Positions 1 to 18,837 of a stretch of 64,000 nt of DNA are shown here, piece by piece. The stretch's first letter is position 1. Each line of letters starts with the position of its first letter. Below the pieces are notes generated by a model. That model saw only the letters and a program-made list of their open reading frames with translations, searched no databases and was not told the origin of the DNA. The stretch lies in assembly GCF_000820765.1 (NCBI RefSeq), contig NZ_CCYH01000010.1, positions 24,350-88,349 on the forward strand, written 5' to 3'. Source of the stretch: Candidatus Soleaferrea massiliensis AP7. GTDB lineage: Bacteria > Bacillota > Clostridia > Oscillospirales > Ruminococcaceae. Position numbers and translations under genes: made by a program.

Positions 1-2
1 AC

Positions 3-491
3 AGCGGCGACGCGCCGGTTATCAGCAGGATTTTTGCGGCAAGCTGGAAAACCGCTTATGTCGGGATGGTCCCGCAGGAATATCTTGACGGGCTTTCCGA
101 GGATCATTGGACCGGGCATTTTAAAAAACGCGTTGCGGATGACGACTGGACGGTTCAGGTCGCCTGTGAAGGGGAGCAGGCGGTCGGCGCCATTGTTTAC
201 GGAAAATCCAAGGACAGCGCGATGCCCGGATATGGAGAAATCGAGGCGATTTATCTTCTCCCTTCCCATATTGGATGCGGAATGGGAAGGCTTTTAATGG
301 ATGCCGCGCTCGATGGGCTGGCCCGGCGGGGGTATGCGGACTGTTTCCTCTGGGTGCTGCGGGAGAATGTGCGCGCCAAGCGATTTTACCAGAAACATGG
401 GTTTGCATGGACTGAGGACATCTGCGAAGTGGAGCTGGCTGGAAGGACACTGGTTGACCAGCGCATGGTGCGAAGCCTGCGCGGACAGTAA
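3..491 (+). CDS. GNAT-family N-acetyltransferase (5' truncated by window edge)
   Basis: The reading frame is open from base 3 and enters the window mid-gene. The upstream residues (VISRIFAASWKTAYVGMVPQ) read as the normal N-terminal GNAT helix, so the internal ATG at 66 is not the real start. The acetyl-CoA region is visible as EIEAIYLLPSHIGCGMGRLL (beta-4 and the pyrophosphate-binding loop), followed by ARRGYADCFLWVL and the typical ENVRAKRFYQKHGF ending. The family transfers an acetyl group from acetyl-CoA to an amine; the substrate cannot be told from sequence. The gene ends just before a bidirectional terminator shared with the convergent GH97 gene. Confidence 0.85.
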   Translation, partial: SGDAPVISRIFAASWKTAYVGMVPQEYLDGLSEDHWTGHFKKRVADDDWTVQVACEGEQAVGAIVYGKSKDSAMPGYGEIEAIYLLPSHIGCGMGRLLMDAALDGLARRGYADCFLWVLRENVRAKRFYQKHGFAWTEDICEVELAGRTLVDQRMVRSLRGQ

Positions 492-529
492 AAAGGAACG
501 GGACCATCTGGTCCCGTTCCTTTTTACTG
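489..529. terminator. Bidirectional intrinsic terminator
   Basis: A perfect hairpin (AAAAAGGAACGGGACC, four-base loop, then its complement) has an A-run on one side and a T-run on the other. It can therefore stop both the GNAT gene (+) and the GH97 gene (-). Confidence 0.9.
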
Positions 530-579
530 TGCTTGGAATACGTATGATGTCAATATCCAAGGATTGCTTTTCTTTGCTG

Positions 580-3500
580 TCAGATGCCTTTCAGGATGTT
601 CAGCTTGATCGTGACCAGGTCAAAGATGTTGACCTTTCCGTCGTTGTTGGCGTCGGCCAGATAAAGCTGCTTGTCGGTCAGATGGGTGTTCTGCAGGATG
701 ACGCTCTTGATCATCAGCAGGTCGGTCACGCCGACCGTGCCGTCGTCGCTGAAGTCGCCGACCTGAAGCGGGGGGATGCTTCCCACGGTCAGGAACTTCG
801 CGTCGCACCAGTCGGAATGGTCGGAGTCGTTGCTGCCGTTTTTATCGCAGACCAGGCGGATTTCCTTCGCGCCGGTCACATCGATGCTTACAAATTTGGC
901 AGGGTCGTCGACCTTCATGACGCCGCTGTTGAACCGCTCTTCGCCGTCTACGATGACCTTGAAGATGACAGAGCTTGCTTTGGCGTTTTTGATGGCGTTG
1001 ACGCCGACATAGCTTTCAAATTTGTTGAAGCCCATGCCGTCGATGTTGAAGATGACGTTCGCGTCCGCGTGGGTGCCGATGCCGCGGTCATAGATCACGG
1101 TATTGCCTTCGGCATCCTTGACCGCCAGCGGGTTGTAGCTGCCGTCGGAGAGCTTCTGGTAGGAATGGTCCTTGAAGATGGCGTTTGCGTGCGCCGTGGA
1201 GGCGGAATCCCAGTCGAGATCGCTCGCGTAGGTGGACTGGAATGGGATTTCCTTGACCGTCATCAGCTTCGCATCGCACCAATCCGCATGGTCGGCTGCG
1301 TTCGCGCCGTTCGGGTCGACGACCAGCCGCAGCTTTTTGGCGCCGGTGATGTCGACGCTCACGAGCTTGGCCGGGGTTTTGTAGCCCATTACGCCGCTGT
1401 TGAAGACCTCTTCGCCGTCCACATAGACCTTGAAGATGACCGAGCTGCGGGAATCGTTCTTGAGCGTGTTGATGCCGACATAGCTTTCAAATTTCTGATA
1501 GCCGCGGCCCTCAATGTTGTAGGTGATGTCGGCCGGCGCATGGGTTCCAAGGCCTTTGGAGAACTGCTGCGTCTGGCCGCTTGCGTTGATGATGGCGAGC
1601 GGGTTTTCATACGACCGGTCGATTTTAATGCCGCCGTGCGCGGTCGATCCGGGCTCGTAGCTCATATCGCTCAGGTAGCGGATGAAGTCCGGCGCGGTCT
1701 GCAGCTCAACCAGTGCGCGGATGGCGGCAAGCAGCTCATCCCTGGCCTGTGCAACCGCTTGTTTTGTTGCCGCATCGTCCCGCAGTACGGCATTGGCCCT
1801 GTCCAGAGCCGCGCGCATCGCTTCGTAGCTGTCCGCCGTGTAGATCGCCTCGTTGATGCTTTCCCCACGGGAGATGGCGTCCTTCAGCTCGGCCAGCGAT
1901 ACCAGCTGCGCTTTGGCCGTTTCGATAGTCAGAACGGCGGCCGCGACCTCATCTTTGGAAGCATTCGCCTTGGAGAGCGCCGCCCTCTGCGCGTTTGCGG
2001 CGGCAGTGTACTGTGCAAAGGTGGATGCCGTGTAATCCGAAGCGACAGCCTTGTCCGCTTCGTTGATCAGTGTTCTGAGTCCGGAAATGTCAACCAGCGC
2101 GTCCATGGCGCTGGTGAGATCGTTCAGCGCGTTTCCAATCATCTCAGGCGTGGCGTCAGGATTGCCGAGCAGCTTGGCGGCATCTTCGGCGACAAGCCGC
2201 AGCGCCGCGACGCTCGAGGCGGTGTAGTTTGATTCGTTCAGCGCTTCGATCTCCTTGAGCTTGGCGTCCAGCTGCTGGAAGCGGTAATCCGGGAGGGTGT
2301 TGATCTCTTCCTCGGTCGCCGGGCGCAGCTTCACCGCGTAGCCGCCGCCGTAGACCAGCTGGCGTTCCAGCGTTGTGGTGCTGTCCACGATGAAGTGGCT
2401 GACCTCAACCTTTTTGCTGGCGTTGTTGTTGGGGCGGGAATCAAGCGAATCCGCATAGATGTCCGCGACATATTTGACGGCCGGGTCGATGAAATCCAGC
2501 GCGACGCGCAGATTGCGGTCCTCGCCGGCTAGGCTGCCGATGTACCACTCGTCGCCGTTGCGGCGCGCAAAGGTGGAGTATTTCTTCAGTTCAGCTTCCA
2601 GAACGACCAGCTCGTCCCATTTGGTCGGAAGGTCCTTCCAGAACTGCACCTCTTCGCGAGTCTTGTCGTTGAGCACATCCGGCTTGTCATACCAGAAGAT
2701 GCATTCAAACGGGGAGTAGAACAGGATCGGGGAGGCCAGCGCATAGACCTTGGTGGATTTGCGCGGTCCGTTGCCGTAGCAGAAGGTGTGGTCCGCCGGT
2801 CCCTGAATCATGCGGGTGTACAGATGGGTCAGGTCGCCCGGGATATAGCTCGAATCGGAAAGTCCCTCATCGCCTAAAATGCCCTCGACCGACAGCACGT
2901 TCGGATAGGTGCGCTCGGTGCCGGACAGCACATATTCGTCGTGGATGGTCATCACCAGCTTGTGGTCCGCGGCGGATTTGATCATGTCTTCGAGCCGTTT
3001 TTCCATAGCCTGGGTTCCGTTTGCGACGAAGCCCGGCTTGATGGCCTTGACGCCCCAGCGTTCAAAGACGGTGAACAGCTCGTCCACGGTGTATTTGGAG
3101 TTGAACAGAACCTTGTCGTTGACATACAGCATCATGCCGACGCCTTTGGAATTCGCGTAATCGCAGAGCATCGGGATGTCGACATCGACATTCATGTCGC
3201 CCTTCTCGTCGATCTTGCCGTATTTGTTGAATCCGAAGAGCGTGAACACGCCCTCCGCCGGATTGTAGTTTGTGAAGCCTTCCGGCAGGCCGAACGCCGC
3301 GCATGCGGCCGGCCACTCCTCATCCGTATAGCCGGGCAGCCTTGCGTCCATTCTCGAATCGTTCTCCGAGCCGTGCCAGCCGGTGTCCAGCAGGATGTAC
3401 TTGATGCCCATCTCAGCCGCCATGTCGATGTTTTCGATGATGGCGTCGTTCATCAGCGTCACGCAGCGCATCGCCGAGCCGGGATCGATCCAGGAGGTGT

Positions 3501-4353
3501 CGAAATCCGGTTCGTCGTTGAGGTTGACGATGATGTCGTTGTTGAGATGCAGCTCGCCGATGTTGTCGCCGATGACGAAGGTGCGCCACGGGAACGCGTC
3601 GTTCTCATCCGCGCCGGCCTTGATATTGACCTTGCCGCCGCCCCAGAGCTTGCTCTTGAGGGTGGCCGGACCGGCTGTCTGGTAGCAGAGCCGAGCAAAG
3701 TCGTGCAGGCTTGCCTCGACCATCGTCATGGCGACGCCGTTACCGTAGACGAGGGTCAGCGGCCGGTAATAGTTGCTGGAGCTGAAATTGGTGACCTTGA
3801 CCTCCTTCGGGATGCTCTGGCTGTGTCCGTCATGGGCATAAGCGGTCGCATCGGTCGGGATTTTGAAGTAGCTTTCCTCCGAGTTGACCGTGAAGTTTTC
3901 GGTCACGTTCGGGAAGACGTAACGGAACGCGACACCGGTGTCGTAGGCGCGCATTTCAAGGTCCACCTGAATCGGCGGTTCGGTTTGGGTTTCCAGGGAA
4001 ACCACGGTTTCACGGTAGCTGTCGCGGATTTCGCTCTTCTGTCCGGTGACCGGTTGCCAGGTCGTATCGTTTTCTGCCGTTTTCACGTCCACGATCTTTA
4101 AATTGTCGGTGAACGAGCCGGTTGACAGGACCATGCCGAGGGAGGAATCCTCCACCAGCGTCTGTCCGTTGTGAATGACGTTGTAATACGGTTTTCCGCT
4201 TTCATCGAGCCAGAAGTTGATGGTGTTGTTACCGTTGGGAGCGTTGGTTGCAAGGATGTTGTCTTCAGCCGAAGCCCCCAGGGGGAACGCGCCGACGGAG
4301 GTGAGTACCATCGATGCGGTCAGCGCCAGGGACAAGAGCCTTTTCTTTAGCAC
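580..4353 (-). CDS. Secreted GH97 glycosidase with FIVAR, two NPCBM domains and a type I dockerin
   Basis: Start chosen at the GTG at 4353: it has GAAGGA seven bases upstream and gives a clean signal peptide (LKKRLLSLALTASMVLTS...GASA). Open frame continues upstream to 4407. Order, about 1,257 residues: signal 1-30; GH97 N-terminal beta-sandwich about 35-285; catalytic barrel about 290-590; GH97 C-terminal domain to about 690; three FIVAR-like helical repeats about 700-885; NPCBM domains about 890-1035 and 1040-1185; dockerin 1197-1257 with DANNDGKVNIFDLVTIKL as its best calcium loop. GH97 enzymes act on alpha-glucosides or alpha-galactosides. Around residue 441 the motif is IKPGFV, with Gly where I recall retaining GH97 alpha-galactosidases carrying the nucleophile Asp, so an inverting alpha-glucosidase type is inferred. 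The dockerin implies attachment to a cohesin scaffold not in this window. Confidence 0.9.
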   Translation of the reverse strand: MLKKRLLSLALTASMVLTSVGAFPLGASAEDNILATNAPNGNNTINFWLDESGKPYYNVIHNGQTLVEDSSLGMVLSTGSFTDNLKIVDVKTAENDTTWQPVTGQKSEIRDSYRETVVSLETQTEPPIQVDLEMRAYDTGVAFRYVFPNVTENFTVNSEESYFKIPTDATAYAHDGHSQSIPKEVKVTNFSSSNYYRPLTLVYGNGVAMTMVEASLHDFARLCYQTAGPATLKSKLWGGGKVNIKAGADENDAFPWRTFVIGDNIGELHLNNDIIVNLNDEPDFDTSWIDPGSAMRCVTLMNDAIIENIDMAAEMGIKYILLDTGWHGSENDSRMDARLPGYTDEEWPAACAAFGLPEGFTNYNPAEGVFTLFGFNKYGKIDEKGDMNVDVDIPMLCDYANSKGVGMMLYVNDKVLFNSKYTVDELFTVFERWGVKAIKPGFVANGTQAMEKRLEDMIKSAADHKLVMTIHDEYVLSGTERTYPNVLSVEGILGDEGLSDSSYIPGDLTHLYTRMIQGPADHTFCYGNGPRKSTKVYALASPILFYSPFECIFWYDKPDVLNDKTREEVQFWKDLPTKWDELVVLEAELKKYSTFARRNGDEWYIGSLAGEDRNLRVALDFIDPAVKYVADIYADSLDSRPNNNASKKVEVSHFIVDSTTTLERQLVYGGGYAVKLRPATEEEINTLPDYRFQQLDAKLKEIEALNESNYTASSVAALRLVAEDAAKLLGNPDATPEMIGNALNDLTSAMDALVDISGLRTLINEADKAVASDYTASTFAQYTAAANAQRAALSKANASKDEVAAAVLTIETAKAQLVSLAELKDAISRGESINEAIYTADSYEAMRAALDRANAVLRDDAATKQAVAQARDELLAAIRALVELQTAPDFIRYLSDMSYEPGSTAHGGIKIDRSYENPLAIINASGQTQQFSKGLGTHAPADITYNIEGRGYQKFESYVGINTLKNDSRSSVIFKVYVDGEEVFNSGVMGYKTPAKLVSVDITGAKKLRLVVDPNGANAADHADWCDAKLMTVKEIPFQSTYASDLDWDSASTAHANAIFKDHSYQKLSDGSYNPLAVKDAEGNTVIYDRGIGTHADANVIFNIDGMGFNKFESYVGVNAIKNAKASSVIFKVIVDGEERFNSGVMKVDDPAKFVSIDVTGAKEIRLVCDKNGSNDSDHSDWCDAKFLTVGSIPPLQVGDFSDDGTVGVTDLLMIKSVILQNTHLTDKQLYLADANNDGKVNIFDLVTIKLNILKGI

Positions 4354-4416
4354 ATCAATTCCTTCTTTCACTTTTTTTAAAATTACCGTTTTATCCATGC
4401 CGGTCATTTCGCTTCT

Positions 4417-4445
4417 ATTATAACATGTCCGTTTATAAATTTACA
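4417..4445 (-). promoter_or_regulatory. Likely promoter of the GH97 gene
   Basis: On the minus strand a perfect TATAAT (4417-4422) lies 17 bp from a weak -35 TGTAAA (4440-4445), about 65 bases upstream of the GTG start. Confidence 0.55.
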
Positions 4446-4577
4446 GGAATCTGTAACAGAAATATGAACCAAAATTGATCGCGATGTTTTGTGCAAGTTA
4501 TACAAAAGTGAAATGCGAAATTTAATGATTATGTTATTTAATTAAATAAAGAAAGTAAAATTTGACAGGGTTGGGAC

Positions 4578-4606
4578 TTTACATTCATGAATATTTTTTG
4601 TATAAT
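4578..4606 (+). promoter_or_regulatory. Likely promoter of the giant GH2 gene
   Basis: TTTACA at 4578-4583, a 17-bp spacer and TATAAT at 4601-4606. A transcript starting near 4613 would have a leader of about 220 bases. The 4354-4832 interval is otherwise AT-rich and shows no gene. Confidence 0.65.
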
Positions 4607-4763
4607 ATAACATAAGGATATATGGGGTTTTTGATTTATTTAGATAATTGGGTTCATTTTCTTGTTTTGAAAAAACCAGATACTTTTTCACGATGAAAAA
4701 TGGGCTGAATCGGATGGATACCCATCTTCTGCATACAGCCTGTTCTCATAAATTTTAAAGTAA

Positions 4764-14573
<9,810 letters not shown>

Positions 14574-14602
14574 ACCTCAAAGCGGCAAGATCTGTTCCAT
14601 AA

Positions 14603-14646
14603 TTGGTAAAAAACGCCCCGTGCTTTTATTAGCACGGGGCGTTTTG
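14603..14646 (+). terminator. Intrinsic terminator of the GH2 gene
   Basis: AAAAAACGCCCCGTGC and its complement GCACGGGGCGTTTT form a strong hairpin about 30 bases after the TAG stop. The remaining bases to 15028 contain a G-run near 14812-14820 and a TATAAT-like hexamer near 14970, but no convincing gene. Confidence 0.9.
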
Positions 14647-15028
14647 ATGGTTGTATTCGAAAACCTGGTTCTTCCGGTGAAAGATACGGCGGCAGTTGTT
14701 GTTACAAGTAGGAGTAGAGTAAATGGAGATGAAAATGCTTTTTGATAAGCGAAAATCTGTCGGGAATAACTGCTTTATCAGCTGCCGCGAGGGTGGTAAA
14801 GGGCAGTTTTTTGGGGGGGGTTCTTCAATAAGGGTTCGTATGATACCCTTATTGAAGCTTGCGCATCCTATTCGTTTGAGGTTCTTAATTGATCGCGTCA
14901 GTAAAACGAGTCTGAAAAAACAATAGTACAAAACAAGGATAATCTGAAGACTAGATTTGCCAGGATATGATATAATAGATAGAAAGACAAGATCAAACAG
15001 TGTAAATGTCAACGGGGAGATGATTCAT

Positions 15029-15664
15029 ATGCAGGAGATGCTGTTTCAAACCAAAGCGCTTTGCTATCAGGGCTTTCTGGAATATCAGGATATCGGGATA
15101 CCGGAAAACAAGGTGACGTTTCTGACAGGAGAGAGCGGATCCGGAAAGAGCACGCTGCTGAAGCTGTTCAACCGCTCCATCTCACCGAGCAGCGGAAGCC
15201 TGCTGTACAGGGGACGTCCCATTGAAGCCTATGACAGTATCCCGCTGCGCCGGGAGGTATCGCTCGTATCGCAGTCGGCGTACCTGTTTGACGGCACAAT
15301 TCTCGAAAATTTTGAGACGGTGTACCGTCTGCGCGAATGCTTTCTTCCCGATGAGGCATATTTGGAAAAGATCCTGCGCATCTGCATGCTGCAGTTTCCG
15401 TTGGATCAGCCGACGGCCAATCTGTCCGGCGGTGAGAAGCAGCGGCTGTACATCGCGCTGTTTTTGTCCTTTGCGCCGCCTGTTCTTCTGCTGGACGAGC
15501 CGACCAGCGCGCTGGACCAGGCGAATGCACACGGCATGATGGAAAACCTGATCGGTTTCTGCAGAGAAAAGAAGATGACGCCGATTATTGTGAGCCATGA
15601 CCGGACGCTTGTCGAAACCTATCAGGAGTGTATCGTCGAACTGCAGAGGAGGAATGCCGTATGA
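15029..15664 (+). CDS. fetA: ABC transporter ATP-binding protein, FetA/YbbL type
   Basis: Start at 15029 (MQEMLFQTKALCYQ) because GGGGAG sits nine bases upstream; frame is open further upstream to 14957. The 211-residue protein has Walker A GESGSGKST, Q-loop near VSLVSQSAYLFDGT, signature LSGGEKQR, Walker B VLLLDEPTSALD and the H-loop IIVSHD. It is short, as in the FetAB family, which in E. coli has been linked to iron export and oxidative stress resistance. Its stop codon overlaps the start of the FetB-like membrane partner (ATGA), so the two are co-translated. Family assignment rests mostly on this pairing. Confidence 0.8.
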   Translation: MQEMLFQTKALCYQGFLEYQDIGIPENKVTFLTGESGSGKSTLLKLFNRSISPSSGSLLYRGRPIEAYDSIPLRREVSLVSQSAYLFDGTILENFETVYRLRECFLPDEAYLEKILRICMLQFPLDQPTANLSGGEKQRLYIALFLSFAPPVLLLDEPTSALDQANAHGMMENLIGFCREKKMTPIIVSHDRTLVETYQECIVELQRRNAV

Positions 15665-16434
15665 ACGGGGCCGTACAGCTGACCCTCTGGCAGTTTCTTC
15701 TGATTTATCTGCTGCTGATTGTGGTGCTGATCATCATGAAGCGCGCCAAGGCGTCCAAAACGAAGCTGCTGTTCATCGCCAGCATCCGCATGACCGTGCA
15801 GCTGATTCTAGTCGGTTTGCTGCTGCAGTATATCTTCGAGCATCCGCATCCGGTTTTCACAGTCCTGTTTCTGGCAGCGATGCTCGTGTTCTCCATCCAC
15901 CGGGTGCTTTCCACCCGAAAGGACCTGAACCGCAGGTTCAAGGCCGGCGTCGCGCTGGCGTTGGGCGTTTCGGGGCTGGCGGTCCTGATTTTCTTCGTCT
16001 GTGCGGTGGTGGGGGAGGATGTGTTCAACCCGCAGTACACCATCCCGCTGGCCGGTATGATCATCGGCAACGCCATGACCGGCGTCTCGCTGGGGCTGAA
16101 AACCTTTATGGAAAGCATCGAAACCCAGCGCGGCAAAATCGAAATGATGGTCAATCTCGGGCTGAGCTTCAAGACCATCCTGCGGCCGTTTGTCAACCGC
16201 GCGCTGGAATCGGCCCTGCTGCCGACCATCAATTCGATGCTCGGCATGGGCATCATCTTTCTGCCCGGCATGATGACCGGCCAGATCCTTTCCGGCACGC
16301 TGCCGACCACGGCCATCATGTACCAGATCGCCATCATGATCGCGATCTGTGCCTCCGTCTGCCTGAGTGTCTTCCTTTCCCTGTGGTGGGGTTACCGGAC
16401 GCTTTACAACGGTGACGATCAGTATATCGGTTAA
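15661..16434 (+). CDS. fetB: FetB/YbbM-like membrane protein (UPF0014 family), metal exporter permease
   Basis: Start ATG 15661 overlaps the fetA stop by four bases. The 257-residue protein has about seven hydrophobic segments. UPF0014 hallmarks are visible: an arginine-rich RASIRMTVQL-like stretch (IASIRMTVQLILVGLLLQYI), IPLAGMIIGNAMTGVSLGL, and INSMLGMGIIFLPGMMTGQI. It forms the transmembrane part of the exporter with the upstream ATPase. Substrate is inferred from the E. coli FetAB precedent. Confidence 0.85.
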   Translation: MNGAVQLTLWQFLLIYLLLIVVLIIMKRAKASKTKLLFIASIRMTVQLILVGLLLQYIFEHPHPVFTVLFLAAMLVFSIHRVLSTRKDLNRRFKAGVALALGVSGLAVLIFFVCAVVGEDVFNPQYTIPLAGMIIGNAMTGVSLGLKTFMESIETQRGKIEMMVNLGLSFKTILRPFVNRALESALLPTINSMLGMGIIFLPGMMTGQILSGTLPTTAIMYQIAIMIAICASVCLSVFLSLWWGYRTLYNGDDQYIG

Positions 16435-16574
16435 ATTGGGCCGGTATCAGCAAAAGAGATTCCGGCATCGAGCATATACAGGATAAGAATAGGGGATGGA
16501 GATCTGGACAACATGATTTATCATGTATGCACTCTCCGCGTCTGCTCCAGAGAGCCGATTCTTTTTTAGAAATA

Positions 16575-16626
16575 TACAAACCGGCCCGGATGAAGCATAC
16601 AGCGTCATCCGGGCCGGTTTTATAAT
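16575..16626. terminator. Hairpin terminator between convergent fetB and ktrB
   Basis: AAACCGGCCCGGATGA pairs with TCATCCGGGCCGGTTTT around a 15-base loop. The T-run is better on the plus strand, so it mainly serves fetAB but may also serve the convergent potassium channel gene. I see no gene in 16435-16694. Confidence 0.75.
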
Positions 16627-16694
16627 CTTCTGTTATTCTGAGTTAGAACACGGACGTCGGTTCGATAGAGACCAGGTATCGGGAGCTTCTGCCG

Positions 16695-18062
16695 TCACCC
16701 GACGATGATTTTTCCCTGGGGCATGACGGATTTCTTGTTCCTGCTCCTGCGCATGGTGAAGAACAGCGCGAGGGATACCGGGCCGACGCGCCCGATAAAC
16801 ATCGTGATGATCAGGATGACCTTGCTCAGAACGCTTGCAACGCCTGAGATGCCGACACTGACGCCGACGGTTGCGAAGGCGGATACCGCCTCAAACAGCG
16901 AGTTGATGCCGCTGACCAGTGGGGAATCGGTCGTGAAGAAGATGGTCATGGCCGCAATGCCGACCGCAAACAGCGCAATGCAGGTGATGGCCAGCGATTT
17001 ATACACGACATGCTTGTCAATGCATTTCCGGGTGATGGTGGTGTCCTCCTTGCCGCGCGCGACACAGAACACCGTCATCAGGATGACCGCAAAGGTCGTC
17101 ACCTTGATGCCGCCGCCGGTCGAACCCGGCGCGGCGCCGATGAACATCAGCCCGATGGACATAAACTTCGTGATGCCGTGCATGGCATTCATGTCAATGC
17201 TGTTGAACCCGGCCGTTCGCATGGTAATCGATTGGAAGAACGCGCCCAGGAACCGCTGTTCGGTGGGCAGGGAGCCGAGCGTTTCGGGATTGTTCCATTC
17301 GAACAGCAGGAATCCGAGGAAGCCGAATACAATCAGCCCGATGGTCATGATCAGCACAACCTTGGTGTGCAGCATCAGCCGCTTGGTCTTTCGGTAGTTC
17401 ATCAGATCATACCAGACGATGAAACCGAGTCCGCCGATCACAATCAGGGCGGCGATGGTGATCAGGACGAGCGGTTCACCCTGATAGTTGGTCAGGCTGC
17501 TGAAAGCGCCCTCCCGTCCGAGGATATCGAAGCCCGCGTTGCAGAAGGAGGATACGGCCAGAAAGATCGAGATGAACACGCCGTCCGCGCCGTATTTCGG
17601 GACGAAGTGCGTGCTCAGCAGCAGCGAGCCCGCAAATTCCACGATCAGGGACAGCCAGACAACGATCCGCACCATCTTGGTCACATCGATCAGGCTGATG
17701 TGGTTGACCGTTTCCTGCGCCAGCTTGAGGCCGCGCAGCCCGAGCTTGCGCCCGACGATGACATTGAAGAAGGTGGTCAGCGTGACAAGTCCCAGTCCGC
17801 CGATCTGAATCAGAATCAGAATGACGGTCTGTCCGAACAGGCTCCATTTGATGTAGGTGTCAAATACGATCAGGCCGGTCACGCAGGTGGCGCTGGTCGA
17901 CGTGAACAGGCAGTCGATAAAACCGGTCATCTGTCCATCCCGGGAGCTGACCGGCAGCATCAGCAGGATCGTGCCGGTGATGATGACGCAGAAAAAGCTG
18001 ACGGCAATGACCCTGGTCGGAAAGGAAAAAAAGGACGAACGTTTTATTTCATTCGGTTGCAT
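16695..18062 (-). CDS. ktrB: KtrB/TrkH-family potassium transporter, membrane subunit
   Basis: Start at ATG 18062 (MQPNEIKRSSFFSFPTR) preceded by AGGAG nine bases upstream; a TTG-initiated extension to 18092 is less likely. About 455 residues with four pore repeats. The four selectivity-filter loops are readable: TSATCVTGL, SSFCNAGFD, TMRTAGFNS and FATVGVSVG. KtrB imports potassium, usually with sodium coupling, and normally works with a cytoplasmic RCK subunit KtrA/TrkA. No such gene is next to it here, so the partner must be elsewhere. A Nudix gene lies 87 bases upstream on the same strand. Confidence 0.9.
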   Translation of the reverse strand: MQPNEIKRSSFFSFPTRVIAVSFFCVIITGTILLMLPVSSRDGQMTGFIDCLFTSTSATCVTGLIVFDTYIKWSLFGQTVILILIQIGGLGLVTLTTFFNVIVGRKLGLRGLKLAQETVNHISLIDVTKMVRIVVWLSLIVEFAGSLLLSTHFVPKYGADGVFISIFLAVSSFCNAGFDILGREGAFSSLTNYQGEPLVLITIAALIVIGGLGFIVWYDLMNYRKTKRLMLHTKVVLIMTIGLIVFGFLGFLLFEWNNPETLGSLPTEQRFLGAFFQSITMRTAGFNSIDMNAMHGITKFMSIGLMFIGAAPGSTGGGIKVTTFAVILMTVFCVARGKEDTTITRKCIDKHVVYKSLAITCIALFAVGIAAMTIFFTTDSPLVSGINSLFEAVSAFATVGVSVGISGVASVLSKVILIITMFIGRVGPVSLALFFTMRRSRNKKSVMPQGKIIVG

Positions 18063-18149
18063 GATAAACAAGCTCCTGTCGTTTGTTTTCAAAAATCATT
18101 TCAAAAGATATTGCCCATTTATCCGAACGGATAGATGGACAATGAACGC

Positions 18150-18581
18150 TTATACAGTTTGGTTGACCGGCGCGTGTTTTTTCAGATATTCCTTGGCTTT
18201 CCCAAGAAGCTCGCGGTCATTCTTGAAGGTGACGATCCTGAGCGCCTCTTCCATATCCGCCCACATGATATCCCCGATCTCCTCATCCTGTTTCTTGATG
18301 ATATCGGTCAGCGGATAGGCCAGGAAATAGACGACCATCTTTTTTGTGTCCGGCTTCGGGCTGTAGTAGACGCATTCCCGGAAGTTGTCCTGGATATGGA
18401 CCTTCAGCCCGGTTTCCTCCCGGATTTCCCGCAGCGCGGTCTGAATCTCGTTTTCGCCGCTTTCAACATGTCCTTTCGGGAAGGACCAGTGTTCGCCGTA
18501 ACGGTGTTTGAGCAGCAGTATCTGAATTTTGTTGTTTTCACATTTGTAAACCAATGCACCGCATGATTTTTCTTTTCTCAT
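18150..18581 (-). CDS. Nudix hydrolase, probably Ap4A hydrolase-like
   Basis: Start at ATG 18581 (MRKEKSCGALVYKC), with AGAGGTG upstream; frame is open to 18641. The 143-residue protein carries the Nudix box GHVESGENEIQTALREIREE followed by TGL, matching GX5EX7REUXEEXGU. Short size, the SCGALVY start and FPKGHVESGE resemble bis(5'-nucleosyl)-tetraphosphatases of the MutT group. The family hydrolyses nucleoside diphosphates linked to another moiety; the exact substrate is not shown by sequence. Oriented with ktrB and possibly co-transcribed. Confidence 0.85.
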   Translation of the reverse strand: MRKEKSCGALVYKCENNKIQILLLKHRYGEHWSFPKGHVESGENEIQTALREIREETGLKVHIQDNFRECVYYSPKPDTKKMVVYFLAYPLTDIIKKQDEEIGDIMWADMEEALRIVTFKNDRELLGKAKEYLKKHAPVNQTV

Positions 18582-18837
18582 CGTTTTTATACACACCTCT
18601 TTTGGACCTTTGAGACAATCTATTTCATCCCGCAGCATCAATACGGGACCGGAATCAAAGACGATTTGCGAATGTCTTCTTGATATCTATTATAATATAC
18701 CACTTTCTCGGCAAATAGTGAAGTGCAATCTCACAAAAACAGAAAAATTTTCTGATGACCCTTGTCCCGGTCTTTATTTTTCCCCAATCGGCTCATAATA
18801 AAGATGGATTGGAATCATTTGAGGAAAGAGTGATGAG

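Noticed and set aside
301..2232. Long open frame (643 codons) antisense to the GH97 gene
   Set aside because: Shadow of a GC-rich coding region; low-complexity Val/Asp/Arg composition, no ribosome-binding site and no domain. The same holds for 2941-4101, 4755-7757, 8160-9728, 11610-14120, 39738-41612, 53717-54760 and 61289-62620.
14723..14926. 67-codon frame between the GH2 gene and fetA
   Set aside because: No good ribosome-binding site, passes through a G-run and has no recognisable motif.
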